Shown here one piece after another: positions 5,147-9,349 of a stretch of 9,349 nucleotides of DNA. The notes below the pieces were generated by a model. That model was not told the DNA's origin. It did not search any database and worked only from the letters and a program-made list of their open reading frames with translations. The position numbers and the translations under genes are program-made. Position 1 is the first letter of the stretch. Each line of letters begins with the position of its first letter. The stretch comes from an uncultured Collinsella sp. (lineage in GTDB: Bacteria; Actinomycetota; Coriobacteriia; Coriobacteriales; Coriobacteriaceae), in contig CATYZK010000048.1 in the NCBI GenBank assembly GCA_958415665.1, positions 1 through 9,349 on the forward strand. The letters are read 5' to 3'.

Positions 5147-6883
5147 CTACTCACCTCCCTTCATCTGCGACTCCGCGATGGCGCGGTACACCTCGCAGGT
5201 CTCCATAAGCTCGCCGTGCGTACCCAGGCCCACGACCTCGCCGTCCTTGAGTACGACAATCTGGTCGGCATGCAAAATCGTCGAGATGCGCTGGGCGATG
5301 ATGAGCACCGCGGCATCGCGCGTCTCATCCTGCAGCGCATGACGCAGGGCCGCATCGGTCTTAAAGTCTAGGGCCGAAAAACTGTCGTCGAAGATATACA
5401 GGTCGGCGCGCTTCATGAGCGCGCGGGCGATGGCCAGGCGCTGGCGCTGACCGCCCGAAAAGTTCGTACCGCCTTGGGCCACCGGGGTATCGAGCCCCTG
5501 GGGCTGTTCGAGCACAAACGTACTTTGAGCAACCTCGAGCTCATGGAGCATATCCGCCTCGGTCGCGTCCTCGTTGCCAAAGCGCAGATTGCTCGCCACG
5601 GTGCCCGAGAACAGCCACGCCTTCTGTGGCACGTAGGCGATACGCCCGCGGATCTCGTCTTGCGAAAGCTCACGCAGATCGACGCCGCCCAGGCGAATGG
5701 CACCCTTCGTGGCATCGTGGAAGCGCAGCAGCAGCTTTGCCACCGTGGACTTGCCGGAGCCGGTCGAACCCACAATTGCCGTGGTCTGCCCGCGGCGGCA
5801 GGCAAAGTTCAGATCGCACAGGGTGTCCTCGTCGGCATCGTCAAAGCGAAACGACATGTGATCGAACACGGCGACCGCATCGGCCCCGTCCTTTGAGTCG
5901 GACGCGGCCGCATCGAGCGTACGCTGGCCATCGACGATGCTCGGCTTAATCTCCAGCACCTGCTGTGCGCGGTTCAGACATGCGGCGGCACGCGGAAGCG
6001 TCAGCACCACCATCTGGGCCATCATCACAAAGAACAGGATCAGAAGCGCGTACTCCAGCACCGCCGAGATGCTCGCGATCTGCATGGCGTGGGCGCCCAC
6101 GCGGTTGCCGCCCACCCACAGTACCGCCACCTCGGCGATATTCATCAGAAAGAAGGTGGAGCTGTCGAGGCCCACAAACAGATGGTTGACTTTTATGGCG
6201 TTGGCGGCGTAGTCGCTAAACACCTCGTCCAGGCGCTGTTCCTCACGACGCTCCTTGTTAAACGCACGGATGACGCGCACACCCACGATGTTTTCGCGCA
6301 GCACCACGTTCATGCGGTCGATAAAGCTCTGCAAGCGCATAAAAATCGGAGCCGCGTTGGCAACCGTAAAGACCGCCGCAACCAGCACGATCGCAACCAC
6401 GACGCCCAGAAGCATGCCCATGGCCGGATCGATGAGCCAGGCGAAGATGATGCCTGCCACCGCCAGGAACGGCACCGGCAGCACCAGCTGAATGGTCTGC
6501 AGAATCGCCTGCTGAATCACGTTGATGTCGTTGAGCGAGCGCGTGATCATCGAACCCGTGCCAAAGCGCTCAAAGTCACTGGCAGACAGCTCGAGCGACT
6601 TGTCGTAGACGGCATTGCGGATATCGCAGGCCACGTTTGCCGCCAGGCGCGCCGATAGATAGCAGCCCAGCACCGCGCCGCCACTGGCCATGCCGGTCGC
6701 GATAAACATGTAGAAGCCATTGCGCAAAATGTAGTCGACATCGCCCGTGGTAATGCCGGTGTTGACCATGTTCGCCAGCATCGTGGGCACCAGCAGCGTG
6801 CCGACGTTGTCTATCAGCAGCACCAGTAGCGTCACCGCGATCAGCCCGCGGTACGGCTTCATAAACCTCATTAAGAGTCGCAC
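5147..6883 (-). CDS. ABC exporter half-transporter, degenerate-site subunit
   Basis: A 578-residue half-transporter that should pair with the product of the next gene. Membrane helices fall between about 12 and 300 and the nucleotide-binding domain between about 337 and 570. Walker A is GSTGSGKST (372-380), Q-loop Q420 and signature FSGGQ (475-479), all canonical. The catalytic Glu after Walker B is Asp (IFDD, D500), and the switch His is replaced by Gln (IIAQRIST, Q531). These two changes mark the degenerate subunit of heterodimeric exporters such as TM287/288 and BmrCD. The start is taken as the GTG at 6883 (MRLLMRFMKPYRG matches the usual beginning of the family, with GAGGGG 5 bases upstream). 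The ATG at 6871, which overlaps the marR stop as TAATG, is an alternative. With the GTG start it overlaps marR by 13 bases. The 3' end carries the ribosome binding site of the next gene. Confidence 0.93.
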   Translation of the reverse strand: MRLLMRFMKPYRGLIAVTLLVLLIDNVGTLLVPTMLANMVNTGITTGDVDYILRNGFYMFIATGMASGGAVLGCYLSARLAANVACDIRNAVYDKSLELSASDFERFGTGSMITRSLNDINVIQQAILQTIQLVLPVPFLAVAGIIFAWLIDPAMGMLLGVVVAIVLVAAVFTVANAAPIFMRLQSFIDRMNVVLRENIVGVRVIRAFNKERREEQRLDEVFSDYAANAIKVNHLFVGLDSSTFFLMNIAEVAVLWVGGNRVGAHAMQIASISAVLEYALLILFFVMMAQMVVLTLPRAAACLNRAQQVLEIKPSIVDGQRTLDAAASDSKDGADAVAVFDHMSFRFDDADEDTLCDLNFACRRGQTTAIVGSTGSGKSTVAKLLLRFHDATKGAIRLGGVDLRELSQDEIRGRIAYVPQKAWLFSGTVASNLRFGNEDATEADMLHELEVAQSTFVLEQPQGLDTPVAQGGTNFSGGQRQRLAIARALMKRADLYIFDDSFSALDFKTDAALRHALQDETRDAAVLIIAQRISTILHADQIVVLKDGEVVGLGTHGELMETCEVYRAIAESQMKGGE

Positions 6884-7371
6884 GACTCCCCCTCACCTTG
6901 ATTCTCGGCCTGGCTCTCGGCAGCGATATGCTGCTTAAAGGCATCACACTCATCGCCGAGCGCATGGGAAAATTTTCCGATTAGGCGCATGATTTCGCGT
7001 TGCTCACACGGCTCAAGCGCGCCAAAGGCTCGCTGCTCGGCCTTGAGTGCCGGCAGCGCATAACGCTCGGCAAACCGCATGCCCGCTTCGGTCAAACGCA
7101 CAACCTTGTTCTTACGGCTGCCTTCGGCAAACTCCAACGTTGCAAAGTCCCGCGCCGTCAAGGTTTTAATGGCCGAATTGATGGTCTGCTTGCTGTAGAA
7201 CCATTCGCTTGTCAGACGGCTTACGGCAATACTGCCACCCGCCGTGCTGGTATCGACGAGCATCCAGTAAGCGCAGTCCGAAAGACCGCAGGCGCGCGAG
7301 AACTCCGAATAGATATGGTCGAGTCCATTGAGCAACCGGTCGAAGTCGACCAGCGTAACCGCACTATTCAT
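6871..7371 (-). CDS. MarR-family transcriptional regulator of the ABC exporter operon
   Basis: A 166-residue winged-helix regulator. The predicted recognition helix is around SKQTINSAIKTLTARD (60-75), followed by the wing, with basic residues in FAEGSRKNKVVRLTEAG (81-97). Helices at the N terminus (about 8-30) and C terminus (about 102-150) would form the dimer interface. The tail after 150 is acidic and low in complexity. MarR proteins usually repress their own operon and release DNA when they bind small phenolic or lipophilic ligands. The gene is first in an operon with two exporter genes, which fits an efflux pump induced by its substrate; that role is inferred. The ATG at 7371 has the weak site GGTGGG close upstream. 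Two 16-base direct repeats in its promoter are the likely operators. The inducer is unknown. Confidence 0.88.
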   Translation of the reverse strand: MNSAVTLVDFDRLLNGLDHIYSEFSRACGLSDCAYWMLVDTSTAGGSIAVSRLTSEWFYSKQTINSAIKTLTARDFATLEFAEGSRKNKVVRLTEAGMRFAERYALPALKAEQRAFGALEPCEQREIMRLIGKFSHALGDECDAFKQHIAAESQAENQGEGESCDS

Positions 7372-7389
7372 CTATCCCACCATTCGATT

Positions 7390-7405
7390 GTCCGATTTTT
7401 GACCA
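7390..7405. promoter_or_regulatory. Operator-like direct repeat, copy 1
   Basis: GTCCGATTTTTGACCA differs at two of 16 positions from the copy at 7425-7440. It lies between the predicted transcription start and the marR ATG. With flanking bases it has an ATTG...CAAT dyad of about 21 bp, the size of a MarR dimer site. Confidence 0.5.
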
Positions 7406-7418
7406 ATTTTGTATCTCT

Positions 7419-7447
7419 AGATTAGTCCGAGTTTTGACTATCGTCAA
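7419..7447 (-). promoter_or_regulatory. Promoter of the marR-ABC exporter operon
   Basis: On the minus strand, TTGACG (7447-7442, five of six consensus) and TAATCT (7424-7419, weaker) are separated by exactly 17 bases. The transcript would start near 7412, about 40 bases before the marR ATG. The spacer is filled by one copy of the operator-like repeat. Confidence 0.55.
7425..7440. promoter_or_regulatory. Operator-like direct repeat, copy 2
   Basis: GTCCGAGTTTTGACTA occupies the spacer between the -35 and -10 hexamers of the marR promoter, 35 bases from copy 1 in the same orientation. An overlapping dyad TTGAC-TATC-GTCAA (7434-7447) covers the -35 box. Protein bound here would block polymerase. 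Confidence 0.5.
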
Positions 7448-7490
7448 CAGGCTCTCCGCAAATGCTTGCACTTTTATGGCCTATCGGCAG

Positions 7491-7526
7491 AAAAAGACCG
7501 CCGGCGCGGGGGCAGCGCCAGCGGTC
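7491..7526 (-). terminator. Rho-independent terminator of the 96-residue protein gene
   Basis: The arms at 7496-7507 and 7515-7526 form a 12-bp stem with one G-U pair and a 7-base loop. Read on the minus strand the hairpin is followed by TTTTTC. It lies 26 bases beyond the stop of the gene at 7553-7843 and insulates the marR promoter. Confidence 0.9.
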
Positions 7527-7552
7527 ACGTGAAAATCGGGTTTTATCGCCCG

Positions 7553-7843
7553 TTAAGCGGCGACGGCCTCATAGACCGTAGCGCCCGAGAAGCTGTCATG
7601 CAGGCTCTTGCCGGCAATCCACGGCAGCTCGACGACCTCGCAGACCGTGTTGACCAGCTCGGAGCAGTCAGTAAAGTGGCCCTTATCGTTGAGGGCCTCG
7701 CAATCCTGAACACGCCAATAGCCATCGGTGTGCGTGATGTAGTACTCGTGATCGTCAATCGTCACAAAAGCGCGCGTCTTGGAACGCAGCAGCTTCAGAA
7801 ATCCTTCGAAGTCGGTCTCGACGACATCTCCAGCCTGGAACAT
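7553..7843 (-). CDS. Conserved-looking small protein of unknown function (96 aa)
   Basis: I do not recognise this protein. It has 96 residues, is acidic, and has no signal peptide or membrane span, so it is probably cytosolic. The sequence alternates charged and hydrophobic residues (FEGFLKLLRSKTRAFVTIDDHEYYITHTDGYWRVQDCEAL in pieces from about 12 to 51), which suggests a small alpha/beta or beta-rich fold. It contains three Cys (C50, C59, C68) but no CxxC pair. The ATG at 7843 is preceded at 7 bases by AGGAGG, the best ribosome binding site in the window, so the longer start at 7879 (Gly/Arg-rich) is unlikely. It has its own terminator and a long AT-rich upstream region. A strong ribosome binding site, coherent composition and terminator make it a real gene; its function is open. 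Confidence 0.8.
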   Translation of the reverse strand: MFQAGDVVETDFEGFLKLLRSKTRAFVTIDDHEYYITHTDGYWRVQDCEALNDKGHFTDCSELVNTVCEVVELPWIAGKSLHDSFSGATVYEAVAA

Positions 7844-8007
7844 GATGTTACCTCCTGGCCCGGCGCCACCACGGCGCATTGATAAACGTTGGCACTCCTT
7901 TAGTAAAACCTTTATCAGAGGTTATGCGTTCGTCATTTAGGCAAGTGGTAAAAAACCGCAGGGTAGACGGGATAAAACGTTTAACCATCCCACTTACTTC
8001 TCACATT

Positions 8008-8036
8008 TTGTCTGCGATTTTATGCAAACCTATTTT
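8008..8036 (+). promoter_or_regulatory. Candidate nitroreductase gene promoter
   Basis: TTGTCT (8008-8013) and TATTTT (8031-8036) are separated by exactly 17 bases; each matches consensus at four of six positions. Transcription would start near 8043, giving a leader of about 90 bases. A CCAATTGG palindrome (8038-8045) sits at the expected start point. Confidence 0.45.
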
Positions 8037-8037
8037 T

Positions 8038-8045
8038 CCAATTGG
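8038..8045. promoter_or_regulatory. Palindrome at the expected nitroreductase transcription start
   Basis: CCAATTGG is a perfect 8-base palindrome that extends imperfectly to TTnCCAATTGGnAA. Its position over the predicted start site would suit a repressor. The evidence is positional only. Confidence 0.25.
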
Positions 8046-8135
8046 TAACTAGCGTTATCCGGAGCCTTTCGCGCGATTATGGCTGCAGCTCGACGGGTAA
8101 GAACGGGGCATCTAATATCAATGTCAGGAGGACCC

Positions 8136-8657
8136 ATGGAGACAATCGAAGCGCTCATCCATCGCCGCAGCTGCCGCAAATACAGCGAGCGCCCCGTCGA
8201 GGCCGAAAAGCTCGCACGCATTATCGAGGCTGGCCAGTATGCACCCAGCGGCATGGGGCGCCAGCCGGTCACGTTCGTCGCCGTTACCGACCCTGCAACC
8301 GTCGAGCGACTCTCGCAGCTCAACGCCCAGGTTATGGGCAGCAATGGCGATCCCTTCTATGGCGCCAAGACCGTGGTTGTAGTGCTGGTCGACCGCAACG
8401 TGCCCACACATGTCGAAGACGGCTCGCTTGCCATGGGCAACCTGCTTAACGCCGCCTATGCGCTGGGCGTCGATTCGTGCTGGATTCATCGCGCGCACGA
8501 GGTTTTCGACTCGCCCGAGGGCCTGGAGCTGCTGTCCAAGTGGGGTCTGCCCGCCGACGGCAGCCTGCGCGGTGTCGGTCACTGCATTCTGGGCTATGCC
8601 GAAGACACGCTACCCGAGCCCAAACCCCGCCGCGACAACGTGGTGTATGTAAAGTAA
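8136..8657 (+). CDS. Nitroreductase-family FMN-dependent oxidoreductase
   Basis: A 173-residue cytosolic flavoprotein of the nitroreductase superfamily, which reduces nitro groups, quinones or flavins with NAD(P)H. The natural substrate cannot be predicted. The FMN phosphate motif is RRSCRKYSERPV (10-21), followed by APSGMGRQPVTFVAV (36-50), the NLLNAAYALGVDSCWI helix (102-117) and the glycine segment GVGHCILGYAE (146-156), all in the usual order. At 173 residues it is on the short side and lacks an extra C-terminal or ferredoxin domain. The ATG at 8136 has AGGAGG four bases upstream; the in-frame start at 8079 only adds an unrelated stretch. The gene is monocistronic, with its own promoter candidate and terminator, and lies next to an IS200-type element that has not interrupted it. 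Confidence 0.9.
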   Translation: METIEALIHRRSCRKYSERPVEAEKLARIIEAGQYAPSGMGRQPVTFVAVTDPATVERLSQLNAQVMGSNGDPFYGAKTVVVVLVDRNVPTHVEDGSLAMGNLLNAAYALGVDSCWIHRAHEVFDSPEGLELLSKWGLPADGSLRGVGHCILGYAEDTLPEPKPRRDNVVYVK

Positions 8658-8660
8658 TCA

Positions 8661-8690
8661 AAACCACCCTTAAAAAGGGTGGTTTGCTCT
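8661..8690 (+). terminator. Terminator of the nitroreductase gene
   Basis: AAACCACCCTT (8661-8671) pairs with AAGGGTGGTTT (8675-8685) in an 11-bp stem with a 3-base loop, starting 3 bases after the stop codon. The tract that follows (GCTCTT) is only moderately T-rich, but the arm itself ends in TTT. Confidence 0.8.
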
Positions 8691-8692
8691 TA

Positions 8693-8793
8693 GGGTATAA
8701 CCCACGGGCCCCGGGCTCGCGTCTAAAGGCGCGGGCCCGGACTTCGTCCAGGCCTAGTGCATCTTGACCCGTGGCGCGCCGGTCGAACCGGCG
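8693..8793 (-). other. Hairpin cluster at the IS right end
   Basis: Several stems are packed together: GGGT/ACCC (8693-8703), CCACGGG/CCCGTGG (8702-8708 with 8768-8774) enclosing an 11-bp stem (8711-8721 with 8730-8740, one G-U) and GGAC/GTCC (8739-8749), then CGCCGGT/ACCGGCG (8777-8793). One or more is probably the right-end hairpin recognised by TnpA; others may fold the 3' end of the tnpA transcript. Confidence 0.55.
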
Positions 8794-8796
8794 GGC

Positions 8797-9254
8797 TCAC
8801 CTCCTCTTGAAGGGGTCCTCGTACTCCTTCACGCTCAGCTTGTCCAGCGCGATGTCGTGGGACTCCTGCTCCCTGATGTACTTCGCGATCGTCGCCTCGT
8901 TCAGGCCGACGGTGGACACGTAGTAGCCCTCCGCCCAGAACTTCCTGTTGCCGAACTTGTACCTGAGGTTGGCGTGCCTGTCGAATATCATCAGCGAGCT
9001 CTTCCCCTTCAGGTAGCCCATGACGCTCGCGACGCTGTACTTCGGCGGGATCGCCAGCAGCACGTGCACGTGGTCGGCATCAGGTGCCCCTCGATTATCT
9101 CGATCCCCTTGTACTCGCACAGCTTCCTGAGGATCTCCCCTATGTCGCTCCTGATTTGGTTGTAGATCACTTTGCGCCTATACTTCGGCGTGAACACGAC
9201 GTGGTACTTGCACATCCACTTCGTGTGGGAAAGGCTGTAGGCCTTCTGGGCCAT
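8797..9254 (-). pseudogene. tnpA: IS200-family transposase TnpA, frameshifted at the HUH motif
   Basis: A Y1 HUH single-strand transposase of the IS200 type. It reads MAQKAYSLSHTKWMCKYHVVF from the ATG at 9254, preceded by GGGGTGG, and continues to IIEGHLMP (about residue 60). The frame then breaks: one base is missing near 9074-9075, and the rest (DHVHVLLAIPPKYSVASVMG and on) continues in another frame to the TGA at 8797. Joined with one base restored it is 152 residues, a normal length. The HUH histidines are H62 and H64, the probable catalytic Tyr is Y126 in AKYIREQ, and Q130 would help bind metal. Apart from this one base the copy looks intact, so inactivation is recent or the base is a sequencing error. 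There is no slippery heptamer at the site, so programmed frameshifting is unlikely. Confidence 0.88.
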
Positions 9255-9259
9255 GGCGA

Positions 9260-9321
9260 CCACCCCTTCGACTCGAATTCTTGACGGCCTGAACAATCGT
9301 CAATATCGGTCGGAGGGGTGG
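9260..9321 (-). promoter_or_regulatory. Leader stem that sequesters the tnpA ribosome binding site
   Basis: CCACCCCTTCGAC (9260-9272) and GTCGGAGGGGTGG (9309-9321) pair over 13 bp with one G-U, with an inner TTGACG/CGTCAA stem (9281-9286 with 9298-9303). The first arm contains the tnpA Shine-Dalgarno, so the fold would block translation. Inhibitory 5' UTR structure is known for Salmonella IS200. Confidence 0.65.
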
Positions 9322-9333
9322 CTTTGTAAAGCC
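9320..9333 (-). other. Short hairpin near the IS left end
   Basis: GGCTTTGTAAAGCC folds into a small stem with a tight loop. It lies upstream of tnpA where the IS200 left-end hairpin is expected, and is enclosed by a second pairing, GGGTGG (9316-9321) with CCACCC (9342-9347). It may be the TnpA recognition hairpin. Confidence 0.45.
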
Positions 9334-9349
9334 GTTTGTCTCCACCCGC

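Larger units (their letters stand above)
7844..8135. other. 292-base divergent intergenic region
   Basis: This separates the 96-residue gene (minus) from the nitroreductase gene (plus). It is clearly AT-richer than the genes around it. It holds a small stem GCGCC/GGCGC (7863-7877) just before the minus-strand ribosome binding site, a dyad AAACGTTT (7975-7982), the candidate minus-strand -10 TAAAAT (8022-8017) and the nitroreductase promoter. I see no convincing ORF or known RNA in it. Confidence 0.6.
8693..9349 (-). mobile_element. IS200-type insertion sequence (single tnpA, no tnpB)
   Basis: The transposase gene is flanked on both sides by stem-loop-rich DNA, as expected for IS200/IS605 elements, which have subterminal hairpins instead of terminal inverted repeats. 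The low-coordinate boundary is set at the first structured sequence after the nitroreductase terminator and is approximate. The other end reaches or passes the window edge. About 650 bases is the right size for an IS200 element. The exact ends and the target site cannot be fixed without an empty-site comparison. Confidence 0.75.

Noticed and set aside
4567..5208. 213-residue plus-strand ORF, and similar ones at 6089-6658 and 4051-4548
   Set aside because: All are antisense to the ABC exporter genes, whose motifs are unmistakable.
8702..8774. tRNA-like fold (73 bases closed by a 7-bp stem)
   Set aside because: There is no T-arm, no proper anticodon arm and no D-arm signature; the size match is a coincidence within the IS end structure.
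9060..9090. Programmed frameshift in the transposase
   Set aside because: No slippery heptamer is present at the junction; IS200-type TnpA is normally a single frame, so a simple deletion explains it better.
1..9349. CRISPR array, phage genes, toxin-antitoxin or defence system
   Set aside because: No regularly spaced repeats and no such proteins are visible; apart from the IS the genes are housekeeping or efflux genes.

Overview
This window looks like chromosomal DNA from a high-GC actinobacterium of the class Coriobacteriia, most likely Collinsella or a close relative. That placement is an inference: the GC content looks high, the intergenic regions are compact with strong GC-rich terminators, and the proteins feel familiar from that group. 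No marker gene in the window settles it.

Layout. (1) 1-1412: ilvE, a branched-chain aminotransferase on the minus strand, between a terminator hairpin at the left edge and the terminator of the next gene. Its roughly 150-base leader holds a possible leaderless 49-codon ORF whose stop overlaps the ilvE start. (2) 1442-2089: a DedA-family membrane protein (minus), divergent from (3) cysE, serine O-acetyltransferase (plus, 2314-3018, GTG start). The shared intergenic region carries two short perfect palindromes, one overlapping the cysE -10 box. (4) 3058-3130: a bidirectional terminator followed by a perfect 13-bp-arm palindrome that reaches into the next stop codon. (5) 3130-7447: a minus-strand three-gene operon of a MarR-family regulator and two ABC exporter half-transporters. 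The genes overlap or nearly touch. The two ABC subunits form the consensus/degenerate pair of nucleotide sites typical of heterodimeric exporters. The marR promoter holds two 16-base direct repeats, one filling the spacer between -35 and -10, which suggests autorepression. (6) 7491-7843: a 96-residue protein of unknown function (minus) with a very strong ribosome binding site and its own terminator. (7) 8136-8657: a small nitroreductase-family flavoprotein (plus) with a terminator. (8) About 8693 to the right edge: an IS200-type insertion sequence whose transposase is interrupted by a one-base deletion at the HUH motif. Both flanks are rich in stem-loops, including one that would bury the transposase ribosome binding site.

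Functionally the genes are ordinary: amino acid metabolism (ilvE, cysE), membrane homeostasis (DedA), a regulated efflux pump, a flavin reductase and a decayed IS. I see no clear new defence, phage or secondary-metabolite system. The most rewarding details are regulatory: the MarR operator repeats, the ilvE leader ORF, the palindrome over the cysE promoter, the repeat-like hairpin at 3100-3130 and the competing stems in the IS leader.
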